Notes: generated by a model not told the origin, from the letters alone. DNA of 21,129 nucleotides from JBGTCY01 sp041748615 (GCA_041748615.1 JBGTCY010000053.1:1-21129), one strand, 5' to 3'. Numbered from the stretch's first letter, positions 1 to 8,381 are shown. Program-made: numbers and translations.

Positions 1-462
1 TACCGGAAAAATGATGGGTAAAAAAGCCTTTTTAAAATCATGAATGATATCCTGCTTTTTCGAAAGCACGCGCGCGATGAACATGATGAGCGCGAGCTTT
101 GCCAAATCGGAAGTCTGGAAAGTGAGATTGATGACCGGCAAGGTAATCCACCGGATACCCTGGTTGATTTCCGTTCCGATAAAATAGGTCATAATCAATA
201 AAGGCACCGATACATATAATAGCAGTTGCGCAATCCGGGAATAATAACGATAGTCAATGAGATGAGCCAAATACATCAACACTAACCCTATTACAAGAAT
301 GGACAAATGCTTGAACAGATAATACTCCGTATTGCCCTGCTGAAACTTATAGGCAAGCGTACCGGTGGAGCTATACACAGCCAGCAGTGAAAACACTGAC
401 AATAAAAAAACCACCATCCAGATGATTTTATCTCCATGAAGCCGGTTGAAAATTGCTTGCAT
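1..462 (-). CDS. ftsW: Cell division lipid II polymerase FtsW, 3' part outside window
   Basis: FtsW is a polytopic inner-membrane glycosyltransferase of the SEDS family (FtsW/RodA/SpoVE) that polymerises septal lipid II together with FtsI. Only the first 154 codons are visible; the frame runs off the window start. Reading from the ATG at 460-462 gives MQAIFNRLHGDK, then hydrophobic segments at about residues 13-33, 50-66 and 75-95, then a conserved SEDS loop containing GIRWITLP and FQTSDLAKLALIMF (about residues 103-130). That loop and the position after murD support FtsW over RodA. The gene is separated from murD by about 207 bases containing a repeat array, so it is not tightly coupled to murD as the mraY-murE-ftsI genes are to one another. 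The identification is strong; the start is the first ATG before the first membrane helix. Confidence 0.93.
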   Translation of the reverse strand, partial: MQAIFNRLHGDKIIWMVVFLLSVFSLLAVYSSTGTLAYKFQQGNTEYYLFKHLSILVIGLVLMYLAHLIDYRYYSRIAQLLLYVSVPLLIMTYFIGTEINQGIRWITLPVINLTFQTSDLAKLALIMFIARVLSKKQDIIHDFKKAFLPIIFPV

Positions 463-669
463 TGAATTGAGTTTATAAAATTGTATTTCCGATTTTAATT
501 GTTCGTTTTAGCTTTCGGTTTTTGTTCATGTCCTGATTAAAATGCAAATGTTTTCAATTACTTTTCGATAATTCTTTTTAAATTTTTCAAACATAAAAAT
601 CTAACATCTAAAATCTAATATCATTCATCTGTCTTCTAAAATCTAACATCTCACTTCACAAAAATTTGA
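463..669. other. AT-rich gap between murD and ftsW
   Basis: No ORF of coding character is visible in these 207 bases. The murD-proximal part holds the short-word repeat array described separately. The rest is AT-rich and could contain an ftsW promoter, but I could not pick out a convincing Bacteroidota promoter pair. Confidence 0.6.
599..654. repeat. Short-word repeat array, family A (TCTAACATC/TCTAAAATC)
   Basis: The plus strand reads as near-heptamer words: ATCTAACATC, TAAAATC, TAATATC, then after a short break TCTAAAATC, TAACATCTC. It begins 16 bases beyond the murD stop codon. Similar words in the same strand orientation occur at 7413-7445 and 9718-9745. The arrays look like a dispersed, low-complexity intergenic repeat, not coding sequence; function is unknown. 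Confidence 0.7.
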
Positions 670-2010
670 TTACAAATTCCTCACCGCTTCCCTGAACTGA
701 TTGCCGCGGTCTTCATAGTTCTGAAACAAATCGAAGCTGGCGCAGGCAGGCGACAACAACACTACATCTCCCTTGTCCGACAGGAAATTTGAAACCTTTA
801 CGGATTCTTTCATGCTCATGGTATTCACAATCAAATCAACATGACGCGCGAAAGACTCATGGATGCGCAGGTTATCTATGCCCATGCAGACAATCGCTTT
901 CACTTTTTTCTTCACCAATGGAATCAAAGGTTCATAATCATTGCCTTTGTCCACTCCGCCTGCAATCCAGATGACGGGCTTATTCATTGACTCCAGCGCA
1001 TACCAGGTGGAATTGACATTGGTCGCTTTTGAGTCATTGATAAATTCCACTCCTCCAATTCTGAGGACGTTTTCAAGGCGGTGTTCCAATCCCTTGAAAT
1101 CCATCAGGCTTTCGCGGATGATTTGATTGCTGATGTCAAAGCTCTTTGAAGCAATGCAGGCTGCAAGTGAATTGTAAATGTTGTGGTTTCCTCTTAAGGA
1201 CAGATCGCTGATAGACATGTTGAATGGGGTTTTATGATGAATAAATAATTTTTCTTTTTCCGTGTAGCCCACACATCCGGGCTTTTTTTTTAAACTAAAT
1301 GGCAGCATCGCGGCTTTCACTTTGATTTTTTTCAAGTGATTTAAAATCACCTCGTCATCCGCACAATAGATGAATTCCTGTTTTTTGGTTTGATTTTCAG
1401 TAACTCTGAATTTCGAATGGATATAATTCTCAAAATCATATCCGTAGCGGTCAAGATGGTCGGGTGTGATGTTGAGCAACACACTCACATCCGGCTTGAA
1501 ATGTTGAATATCATCCAACTGAAAACTGCTGATTTCAAGCACATAGCAGTCATAGTCATGCTCTGCAACCTGTCGCGCGAAACTCAACCCGATATTTCCT
1601 CCGATTGCTACATTAAGTCCGGCTTTTTTGAAAATATGATAAGTCAGGCTGGTGGCGGTTGATTTACCGTTGCTGCCGGTGATGGCGACAATTTTCGCGT
1701 TTGTATGTTGCGCGGCAAATTCGATTTCCGAAATCACCGGAATCTTTTTCGCCCTGATTTTTTTCATAATCACCGCCTTTTCCGGAATGCCCGGACTTTT
1801 AATCACGAGGTCCGCTTTCAAAATGATTTTTTCAGAATGTTGTTCCTCCTCGAAGGGAATTCCTTTTTCTTCCAATTGAATTTTATACTTGTCTTTAATT
1901 TTTGAAAAGTCAGAAACAAATACCTTGTATCCTTTTCTCAATCCCAACATGGCTGCGCCTACACCGCTTTCGCCAGCGCCCAGGATAACCAGATTTGAGA
2001 TATTAGACAT
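670..2010 (-). CDS. murD: UDP-N-acetylmuramoyl-L-alanine--D-glutamate ligase MurD
   Basis: Cytoplasmic Mur ligase that adds D-glutamate to UDP-MurNAc-L-Ala using ATP. The 446-residue product has the usual length. Its N-terminal Rossmann-like domain begins LVILGAGESGVGAA. The ATP-binding loop ITGSNGKST lies at about residues 110-118, the central domain has the LNITPDHLDRY motif, and the C-terminal domain carries GLEHRLE, NDSKATNV and AGGVDKG, all typical of MurD. It follows mraY in dcw order with a 68-base gap. The first codons (MSNISNL) lie in DNA that shares the nine-mer TCTAATATC with the family A intergenic repeats, so the exact start could have been shaped by a repeat. No closer alternative start fits the Rossmann strand. 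Confidence 0.96.
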   Translation of the reverse strand: MSNISNLVILGAGESGVGAAMLGLRKGYKVFVSDFSKIKDKYKIQLEEKGIPFEEEQHSEKIILKADLVIKSPGIPEKAVIMKKIRAKKIPVISEIEFAAQHTNAKIVAITGSNGKSTATSLTYHIFKKAGLNVAIGGNIGLSFARQVAEHDYDCYVLEISSFQLDDIQHFKPDVSVLLNITPDHLDRYGYDFENYIHSKFRVTENQTKKQEFIYCADDEVILNHLKKIKVKAAMLPFSLKKKPGCVGYTEKEKLFIHHKTPFNMSISDLSLRGNHNIYNSLAACIASKSFDISNQIIRESLMDFKGLEHRLENVLRIGGVEFINDSKATNVNSTWYALESMNKPVIWIAGGVDKGNDYEPLIPLVKKKVKAIVCMGIDNLRIHESFARHVDLIVNTMSMKESVKVSNFLSDKGDVVLLSPACASFDLFQNYEDRGNQFREAVRNL

Positions 2011-2035
2011 CAGATATTTATCTTTTATTATTTTT

Positions 2036-2081
2036 AATTAATCAACTCATTCGCTCATCGACACATCAACAAATCAAATTA
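2036..2081. repeat. Short-word repeat, family B (ATCAACAAATCAAATTATC type)
   Basis: The gap between mraY and murD reads as short related words on the plus strand: ATCAACTCATTCGCTCATCG, ACACATCAAC, AAATCAAATTATC. On the minus strand this is a run of TTTGTTGATG / GAGCGAATGAG words, which I associate with intergenic spacers of Bacteroidota. It overlaps the mraY stop codon (2079-2081), so its end was fixed together with the end of that gene. Role unknown. Confidence 0.55.
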
Positions 2082-3326
2082 TCGTATTTTCAAAGTCACG
2101 ATTGTAAACACTGCCAGCATGATTCCGACTATCCAAAAGCGGACAGCAATTTTGGATTCATGCATGCCCAACTTCTGATAATGATGATGCAATGGCGACA
2201 TTTTTAAAATGCGCCTGCCTTCTCCAAATTTTTTCTTAGTGTATTTGAAATAACCCACCTGGAGCATCACCGAAAGATTTTCGACTAAAAAAATGCCGCA
2301 CAAAATCGGTATCAGTAATTCTTTGCGAAGGATAATTGCCAGTGACGCGATGATGCCGCCAATGGCAAGACTGCCGGTATCGCCCATGAACACCTGCGCA
2401 GGAAACGAGTTGTACCACAAAAAACCAATGCACGCGCCAATGAAAGCCGCGGAGTAAATCACCAGCTCTCCCGAATTGGGGATATACATGATATTGAGAT
2501 AATCGGAGAAGATGATGTTGCCGGACACATACGCGAACACGCCCAGCGTTGCACCGATGATGGCGGAAGTGCCGGTCGCCAGCCCATCTAATCCATCAGT
2601 GAGGTTAGCGCCATTCGATACCGCTGTTACAATGAAAATCACGATGGGAATAAACACCAACCAACCCCATTTCGCATAATCATCACCAAGAAACCAAAGC
2701 AGGCGGGAGTAGTCAATTTCCTCATCCTTCAGAAACGGAATGGTTGTAATCGTCTGCTTGGTGTCAATGTAATACTGGTCGCGGATTTTGCGCCCTGTTT
2801 CCTGGTCGAACGCGTTTGCCTGCAATAAGATGTCTTCGGAAATTTTCTGACTTACGACTACATCTTTACTGAAAAACAAGGTCGCCCCGACAATCAGTCC
2901 CAGCCCGACTTGCCCGAAAATTTTGAACTTGCCGGCAAGTCCTCTTTTATCTTTTTTAAAAACCTTGATGTAGTCATCCAGAAATCCGATGAAGCCCATC
3001 CAGACAGTGGTGAGCAACATCAGGAGGACGTAAATGTTATCCAACTTGGCAAACAACAAAGTGGGAATGACAATCGCGCCAAGAATGATTAAGCCGCCCA
3101 TCGTGGGCGTTCCTTCTTTTTCTTTCTGACCTTGCAATCCGAGGTCGCGCACTGTTTCACCAATCTGCATTTTCCTCAGCATCTTTACTAAACTGCCGCC
3201 AAACAACATGGAAATCGTGAGCGAGACCATGATTGCCATTGCTGCGCGAAAGGAGATGTACTGGAACAGCCCTGTGCCCGGAAGGTCAAAATTCTGATTA
3301 AGATATTCAAATAGATAATAAAGCAT
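2079..3326 (-). CDS. mraY: Phospho-N-acetylmuramoyl-pentapeptide transferase MraY
   Basis: Polytopic inner-membrane enzyme that transfers phospho-MurNAc-pentapeptide to undecaprenyl phosphate, making lipid I. At 415 residues it is longer than the roughly 360 of proteobacterial MraY because of a hydrophilic insertion at about residues 155-215, which I take to be normal for Bacteroidota. Visible family signatures are TPTMGG (about 73-78), the catalytic Asp pair in GFLDDYIK (D117, D118), SNGANLTDGLDGLA (about 237-250), FMGDTGSLAIGG (about 313-324) and the histidine-rich PLHHHYQKLGMHE (H380-H382). About ten hydrophobic segments are present. The start ATG overlaps the murE stop by one base (TAATG), indicating translational coupling. 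Confidence 0.97.
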   Translation of the reverse strand: MLYYLFEYLNQNFDLPGTGLFQYISFRAAMAIMVSLTISMLFGGSLVKMLRKMQIGETVRDLGLQGQKEKEGTPTMGGLIILGAIVIPTLLFAKLDNIYVLLMLLTTVWMGFIGFLDDYIKVFKKDKRGLAGKFKIFGQVGLGLIVGATLFFSKDVVVSQKISEDILLQANAFDQETGRKIRDQYYIDTKQTITTIPFLKDEEIDYSRLLWFLGDDYAKWGWLVFIPIVIFIVTAVSNGANLTDGLDGLATGTSAIIGATLGVFAYVSGNIIFSDYLNIMYIPNSGELVIYSAAFIGACIGFLWYNSFPAQVFMGDTGSLAIGGIIASLAIILRKELLIPILCGIFLVENLSVMLQVGYFKYTKKKFGEGRRILKMSPLHHHYQKLGMHESKIAVRFWIVGIMLAVFTIVTLKIR

Positions 3327-4792
3327 TATTCGTCAAAGGCTTGCAGGGTTTCCATTAATATTTCTTTATCGTCAAAAGGAAATTTTTCTCCTTTGATTTC
3401 CTGATATTTTTCGTGTCCTTTTCCCGCCAGGAGAATAATGTCTCCCGCTGAGGCGAGTGAGCACGCGGTTTTAATCGCCTCTTTCCGGTCAACGATAGTC
3501 AGCGCTTTTCTTTTACAATTCAGCGTTACGCCTTCCTGCATTTGTTGTAAAATTTCTTCGGGGTTTTCGTTACGCGGATTATCGGAAGTAAACACGATTT
3601 TACTGCTCAACTCACAGGCGATGCGCGCCATCACCGGTCGTTTTTCCTTGTCGCGGTTGCCGCCACATCCTACCACGGTAATGACCTGTTCGTTTCCGGT
3701 TCTGATGGCATTGATGGATGCCAGCACATTTTTCAGCGCATCAGGAGTGTGCGCGTAATCCACGATACCGATGATTTTTTTTCGGGGAGTGATGTAACAA
3801 TCAAATCTTCCTTCCGCGGCATCAAGCGCGCTGACGGCTTTCAATGCCTGCATTTTTTCAACTCCAAGCAACGAAGCGGTGGCATACACCGCGAGAATAT
3901 TGTATGCGTTAAAATGACCAATCAGTTTGGTGTGTAATTCCAGTCCGTCAACATTCAACATCAAACCGTTGAACGCACTTTCAAGAATCTTGAGGCGGAA
4001 TTCAGCGGGTTTTCTCAGGCTGTAGGAATAGACTTTCGCTTTGGTATTTTGCACCATGACTCTGCCATTGCGGTCGTCATCATTGATTAAAGCGAAAGCG
4101 TTTTCGGGTAATTCATCAAACAATTTTTTCTTTGCGGCAATGTATTCCTTGAATGTTTTGTGATAGTCAAGATGGTCGTGGGTGATGTTGGTAAACACCG
4201 CACCCGCAAATTTGATTTCCTTCACGCGATGCTGCACGATAGCGTGTGAACTCGCTTCCATAAAACAATACTCACAGCCCTCGCTGACCATGCGGGCAAG
4301 CAGCGCGTTTAACTGCACTGCATCGGGGGTGGTGTGCGTTGCGGGAATCACCGCATCATTGATTTGATTTTGAACGGTGGAAAGCAATCCCGCTTTAAAT
4401 CCCAATGAACGGAACAGGCGAAAGAGCAATGTGGCGGTCGTTGTTTTTCCGTTGGTTCCGGTGATGGCGACCACTTTTAGTTTGGCGGACGGCTCATCAA
4501 AAAAATTATGCGCGAGAATCGCCAATGCGACTGCGCTGTCTTTCACTTTGAGATAGGTCACTTGTTCACTGCGCGTTTCAGGCATGGATTCGCAGATGAC
4601 AGCCGCTGCGCCCTGTTCCGCTGCCTGTTGAATGAACCGGTGTCCATCGGCTTGCATTCCGCGCACGGCAACGAACAAACAATCTTTTTCCACCTTGCGC
4701 GAATCGAAAACAACAGACGAAATCATCTTATCCGTTGTTCCCGCTGTTTCAACGAGGCTGACCTTGTATAATATGTCTGTCAGTTTTTTCAT
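3326..4792 (-). CDS. murE: UDP-MurNAc-tripeptide synthetase MurE, meso-DAP type
   Basis: Cytoplasmic Mur ligase that adds the third amino acid of the peptidoglycan stem peptide. The 488-residue product has the substrate domain with SRKVEKDCLFVAV near residue 31, the ATP loop ITGTNGKTTT (about 110-119), THTTPDA, NITHDHLDYH and the lysine-rich AAKKKLF, expected to hold the carbamylated lysine. The C-terminal domain contains SDNPRNENP (about 403-411). A DNPR motif is the known signature for meso-diaminopimelate, as opposed to L-lysine, so the peptidoglycan is predicted to be DAP-type. The start overlaps the ftsI stop by one base and the stop overlaps the mraY start, so the gene sits in the most tightly coupled part of the cluster. 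Confidence 0.96.
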   Translation of the reverse strand: MKKLTDILYKVSLVETAGTTDKMISSVVFDSRKVEKDCLFVAVRGMQADGHRFIQQAAEQGAAAVICESMPETRSEQVTYLKVKDSAVALAILAHNFFDEPSAKLKVVAITGTNGKTTTATLLFRLFRSLGFKAGLLSTVQNQINDAVIPATHTTPDAVQLNALLARMVSEGCEYCFMEASSHAIVQHRVKEIKFAGAVFTNITHDHLDYHKTFKEYIAAKKKLFDELPENAFALINDDDRNGRVMVQNTKAKVYSYSLRKPAEFRLKILESAFNGLMLNVDGLELHTKLIGHFNAYNILAVYATASLLGVEKMQALKAVSALDAAEGRFDCYITPRKKIIGIVDYAHTPDALKNVLASINAIRTGNEQVITVVGCGGNRDKEKRPVMARIACELSSKIVFTSDNPRNENPEEILQQMQEGVTLNCKRKALTIVDRKEAIKTACSLASAGDIILLAGKGHEKYQEIKGEKFPFDDKEILMETLQAFDE

Positions 4793-6894
4793 CAGCTTAA
4801 CTCAAGGGTTATTTCCATGCCGCGCTGTGCTTTGGTGCCATAGCGGATGGATTGTGATTTCACTTTACCGACACCGGAAAAGCGGACATTCATTCCCAGA
4901 TTTTCAAGCAGATACACCGCGTCACGCAGTCCCATTCCGCGTACATCGGGGATGAATCCGTCAGCAATTTCACGCTCACGCAGTTCGAAAGAATTATGCT
5001 TGCGTTCGACATACACCCATTCCACATCGGGGGAATAATTGCAGGAAATGCCGAGGGATTCATAAATGGTGCTGACATCATGGCGATAACCACTTTTCGC
5101 GCCCGGCAACAATTCCGCCTGGAAAGTTTCGCGCTTGTTGCCCGGCTCGTGCATTTGCGTGTTGTTGGAAAACACCTTATCCGCTATCTCGCGGAAAACC
5201 GGACCCGCGACATAACCACCATAATACACTCCGCTTTTCGGTGAATTGATGACGACAATACATGAATAAACCGGATTATCTGCCGGGAAATACCCGACAA
5301 AAGATGCCTGGTAAATTAAATTCTCCTTGTAACCTTTGTCATCATTCGCAATGCGCGCGGTACCGGTTTTTCCGGCAAAAGAATAGTTGGAAGATTTCAG
5401 GTGATTTGCAGTTCCGTTTTCCACCACTCCCTCCAGCATTGATTTCACTTTTTTCAACGTGGGCGCGGAGCAGATTTTATCATTCAACACGATCGGCATA
5501 TATTGCTCAACCGTTTTTCCATAGCGCTGAATTTCAGTCACCAAATAAGGTTTCATCATTTTACCATCATTGGCAACGGCATTATACAAAGTCAAAATCT
5601 GCAATGGTGTCAGTGTCATTTCATAACCGATGGACATCCACGGCAAAGTGGTGCCGCTCCAGCTTTTGTCTTTTGGATGTTTAATTACAGGTTTCACTTC
5701 GCCTTCAATTTCCACTCCTACCGGCTGGTCAATTTTCAAATCGCGCAGGCGTTCCACGAATTTTGAAGGCTGGGAACCGTAGTGCTGGCTGACTAATTTT
5801 GAAATACCCACATTGGAGGAAATTTCAAAAGCCTGTTGCACGGACACGTTGCGGAACTCATGTTTTTCGGAATCCAGCATTTTCATTTTATGGAATTCAG
5901 TGGTTCCTTTATTCAGGTCAACACTGTCGTTCAGGTTCACATAACCATCTTCGAGCAAGGCAATCATTGCCGCCAGTTTCATCGTTGAGCCGGGTTCAGT
6001 CGCTTCACCAATCGCGTAATTGTATTTTTCCCAATAGTCGCCATCGCTCATAGAACCGAGGTTGGCAATCGCCCGTATTTTTCCGGTTTTCACCTCCATC
6101 ACCACAGCCGAACCATGGGCGGCTTTGTGTTTGCGCAACGCTTTCAGCAACGCGTTTTCCGCGACATCCTGGAGGTTGATGTCAATGGTGGTGATGATGT
6201 CTTTCCCGTTTTCGGGCATGATTTCATTGTCGTCATTCACGGGAATCCAGGTGCCGCCCGCGATGCGCTGCATGAGCCGCTTGCCTTCCGTGCCGGTGAG
6301 GTGCGCATCATAGCTTCCTTCTAATCCCACGGGCTTCACTCCTTCTCTCACATAACCAATGGTGCGGTGTGCGAGCAGCTTGTAAGGCATGGTGCGTTTG
6401 TTATTCTGTATGGCAATCAAGCCGCCCCTGTATCTGCCCTCGCGGAAAAGAGGCCAGGTTTTGATGTCCTGCAACTCGGGATAGGTGACATTGCGGGCAA
6501 TCAGCAAATAACGATTGCCCGACCTGTGGGCATTGATGAGCATCTGTTTGTAATGAGAAATAGAGCGGTCGCCCTTGAACATGGTGATGTGCCACGCGAG
6601 CGAATCCACCTGCTCAAAAAATAATTTGTCCGTTAGCGCGTCAGAATTAAAATCGGCACGGATTTCAAAATAGGGCAGCGAAGTCGCGAGCAGCCTGCCG
6701 TCTTCCGAAAGGATGTTGCCGCGCTCGGCATCAATCGGCTTATAGTCAGTCGTGAGGCTGTCGGCAATGCTGATGAGGTTCACTCCTTCCACCTGCTGTA
6801 TCTGGTAAGCACGGAACACAATCGCCACTCCCAGCAGGCACACCGCGAAAAAAGCAAGATAGATTCTTAATAATATGTTTCTTTTAATACTCAA
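4792..6894 (-). CDS. ftsI: Division transpeptidase FtsI/PBP3 with C-terminal PASTA domain
   Basis: Class B penicillin-binding protein that cross-links septal peptidoglycan in the periplasm. A single N-terminal membrane anchor lies at about residues 9-28, followed by the PBP dimer (pedestal) domain with DAERGNILSEDGRLLA. The transpeptidase domain carries the three catalytic motifs: STMK (S303-K306), SSN (359-361) and KTG (509-511). The C-terminus (about 646-700) is one PASTA module, consistent with Bacteroidota FtsI and with the 700-residue length. The start overlaps ftsL by four bases. A signature for SpoVD was considered because of the PASTA domain, but position in the dcw cluster favours FtsI. 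Confidence 0.95.
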   Translation of the reverse strand: MSIKRNILLRIYLAFFAVCLLGVAIVFRAYQIQQVEGVNLISIADSLTTDYKPIDAERGNILSEDGRLLATSLPYFEIRADFNSDALTDKLFFEQVDSLAWHITMFKGDRSISHYKQMLINAHRSGNRYLLIARNVTYPELQDIKTWPLFREGRYRGGLIAIQNNKRTMPYKLLAHRTIGYVREGVKPVGLEGSYDAHLTGTEGKRLMQRIAGGTWIPVNDDNEIMPENGKDIITTIDINLQDVAENALLKALRKHKAAHGSAVVMEVKTGKIRAIANLGSMSDGDYWEKYNYAIGEATEPGSTMKLAAMIALLEDGYVNLNDSVDLNKGTTEFHKMKMLDSEKHEFRNVSVQQAFEISSNVGISKLVSQHYGSQPSKFVERLRDLKIDQPVGVEIEGEVKPVIKHPKDKSWSGTTLPWMSIGYEMTLTPLQILTLYNAVANDGKMMKPYLVTEIQRYGKTVEQYMPIVLNDKICSAPTLKKVKSMLEGVVENGTANHLKSSNYSFAGKTGTARIANDDKGYKENLIYQASFVGYFPADNPVYSCIVVINSPKSGVYYGGYVAGPVFREIADKVFSNNTQMHEPGNKRETFQAELLPGAKSGYRHDVSTIYESLGISCNYSPDVEWVYVERKHNSFELREREIADGFIPDVRGMGLRDAVYLLENLGMNVRFSGVGKVKSQSIRYGTKAQRGMEITLELS

Positions 6895-7226
6895 TTTTGT
6901 GTTACAATTTTTTGAGGAGGATGCGTCAATTCTTTTAATCCGATATGCTCTACTGCTTTTGCAACTTCTGTCTGCTTGCTTTTGTACATTAATTCCGATT
7001 TGGCGGACATGTAATTCCAGCGGGCTTCTTTGAGTTCTGTTTTCATGCGGTCAATCTTCCTGACCGTACCTTCCACCGAATGTGTATTCCCGATATACAG
7101 CATCGCCAGAAAAACCAGGAAAAGGAAATAGGGTATATTTTTCACAAGGTTTTCAGGCTTCAGCATGTTGTTGAAATCCAGCTTGAAGAATGCTTGCGCG
7201 AAGGATGTAATGTATTTTTTAAACAT
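6891..7226 (-). CDS. ftsL: FtsL-like division protein
   Basis: Small bitopic membrane protein of 111 residues: a cytoplasmic N-terminus, one membrane helix at about residues 32-46 (PYFLFLVFLAMLYIG), then a charged heptad-like stretch (about 52-95) expected to form a periplasmic coiled coil, ending with GLKELTHPP. This layout, the length and the position between rsmH and ftsI identify it as the FtsL counterpart, which in the divisome pairs with FtsB and activates FtsWI. Sequence conservation in FtsL is weak, so the assignment rests on topology and context. The last four bases overlap ftsI; upstream it is separated from rsmH by a 252-base repeat-filled gap, so it may have its own promoter. Confidence 0.85.
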   Translation of the reverse strand: MFKKYITSFAQAFFKLDFNNMLKPENLVKNIPYFLFLVFLAMLYIGNTHSVEGTVRKIDRMKTELKEARWNYMSAKSELMYKSKQTEVAKAVEHIGLKELTHPPQKIVTQN

Positions 7227-7279
7227 GATTTTTTAACTTCTCCTGTATTATTTAATTTATTAAAGTCTCTCCCCAAAAA

Positions 7280-7359
7280 GCCTCACCCCCCGCCCCCCGC
7301 TCCAAAAGAGCGAGGGAGTCCGAACTGATTACTTTAAATAGCCAACTAATTCCGAACTG
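7280..7359. repeat. GC-rich CCTCACCCCCCGCCCCCCG hairpin element, family D
   Basis: A very C-rich stretch (about 7281-7300) runs into CGCTC-CAAAA-GAGCG at about 7298-7312, a five-base-pair hairpin that can be extended by CCC/GGG around a bulged A. It is followed by TCCGAACTG at 7319-7327, repeated exactly at 7351-7359. It resembles the CCCCC-AGCCCCC-type elements with a short stem that occur in many Bacteroidota intergenic regions. The composition contrasts sharply with the AT-rich flanks. It could act as a terminator or RNA stem, but this is inference. Confidence 0.55.
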
Positions 7360-7412
7360 TTTACCTTTTATTTATGAAAAGAACATTTTACAATACCACC
7401 GAATACTTCATT

Positions 7413-7445
7413 GTCTCACATCTAAATTCTATCATCTAAAATCTC
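7413..7445. repeat. Short-word repeat, family A copy 2
   Basis: The plus strand carries TCTCACATCTAAATTC, TATCATCTAAAATCTC, which matches the words at 599-654 in the same strand orientation. Located 34-66 bases beyond the rsmH stop codon. Confidence 0.55.
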
Positions 7446-7461
7446 TCGGCTCATTAAAAAA

Positions 7462-7484
7462 ACTTTAAACATCAAACCTTAAAC
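7462..7484. repeat. Short-word repeat, family C (CTTTAAACATCAAACCTTAAAC)
   Basis: Three near-identical words, CTTTAAAC, ATCAAAC and CTTAAAC, follow each other and overlap the rsmH stop codon (7479-7481). On the coding strand this reads GTTTAAGGTTTGATGTTTAA. A short periodic array, too brief to be more than a candidate repeat. Confidence 0.45.
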
Positions 7485-8381
7485 CACCTCTACCTTCTCC
7501 CCTACCCTCATCTTTGCGCTTCGCGCTCTGGTGTTTCTTTTGATTTCAGCTTCAGAGGGGAGGATTGGTTTTTTACTGATTAATTTAAATGGCAATGTAT
7601 ATTTTCCGTAAAAATCCCTTTCAATTTCTCCGGTTACATTTCCGGTTTTGATAAAATTTTTCACCAACCGGTCTTCCAATGAATGATATGCGATGACGAC
7701 AAGCCTGCCGCCCGGCTTCAACACTTCGAGCGATTGCTGAAGAAATTCTTTCAACACGTTGAGTTCCTGGTTCACTTCAATGCGCAACGCCTGAAAAACT
7801 TTCGAGAGATATTTGTGGATGTTGCTTCTGGAAACAGGTTCAGCGATTTTTTTCAATTCATCAATGGTTTCAATTTTCTGAACTGAACGCGCTTCCACGA
7901 TTTTTTTAGCAAGTGTTTTTGCATTCTCCACTTCACCGTATTCCTGAAAAACATTTTGCAATTCTTTCTCCGAATATTGATTCAGAATCTCACGCGCGGT
8001 CAGGGAACCGCTCACATCCATGCGCATGTCGATTGATGCATCGAAGCGATGTGAAAACCCCCGCTCCGGTGTATCGAGCTGATGGGATGACACGCCCAGG
8101 TCGGCTAAAATGCCATCCACGGGAATCAAATCATATAATTGCAAGTATCGTTTCAAGTGTCGAAAATTCTGATGGATTAAAATCAAGTTGTCGCTGCTTT
8201 CCGCACTGTTTACCGCATCGCTGTCCTGGTCAAAAGCAACGAGCTTTCCGGTCGTCAACCGTTTCAATATTTCACGGGAATGTCCTCCTCCCCCATAGGT
8301 CACATCTACATAAATGCCATCCGGCTTCACCTGCAAAGCATCCACGCTTTCCTGCAACAGGACGGGGTCATGACTAATCAT
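7479..8381 (-). CDS. rsmH: 16S rRNA (cytosine1402-N4)-methyltransferase RsmH (MraW)
   Basis: SAM-dependent methyltransferase that modifies C1402 of 16S rRNA in the decoding centre. The 300-residue length is normal. It begins MISHDPVLLQESVDAL, and the SAM-binding motif VDVTYGGGGHSREIL lies at about residues 25-39, followed by FDQDSDAV. VDGILADLGVSSHQLD is the family signature, and the C-terminus has the conserved AYHSLEDRLVK, KPILPSEAEIKRNTRARSAKMR. The start overlaps mraZ by four bases (ATGA), the usual mraZ-rsmH coupling. Its last codons run into a short repeat array. Confidence 0.97.
   Translation of the reverse strand: MISHDPVLLQESVDALQVKPDGIYVDVTYGGGGHSREILKRLTTGKLVAFDQDSDAVNSAESSDNLILIHQNFRHLKRYLQLYDLIPVDGILADLGVSSHQLDTPERGFSHRFDASIDMRMDVSGSLTAREILNQYSEKELQNVFQEYGEVENAKTLAKKIVEARSVQKIETIDELKKIAEPVSRSNIHKYLSKVFQALRIEVNQELNVLKEFLQQSLEVLKPGGRLVVIAYHSLEDRLVKNFIKTGNVTGEIERDFYGKYTLPFKLISKKPILPSEAEIKRNTRARSAKMRVGEKVEVV

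Larger units (their letters stand above)
7227..7478. other. Repeat-filled gap between rsmH and ftsL
   Basis: No coding ORF is visible. The gap holds at least three kinds of short repeat (listed separately): a GC-rich hairpin element, family A words and family C words. Because mraZ-rsmH and ftsL-ftsI-murE-mraY are otherwise packed with overlapping ends, this spacer is the clearest break in the cluster and the likely place for an internal terminator or promoter. Confidence 0.6.

Noticed and set aside
599..654. CRISPR-like array in the family A repeats
   Set aside because: Words are 7-10 bases, variable, with no 20-40 base spacers and no cas genes nearby.
2233..2710. MraY insertion as a novel domain
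   Set aside because: The extra segment (encoded around 2680-2865) looks like the usual insertion of Bacteroidota MraY and all catalytic motifs are intact.
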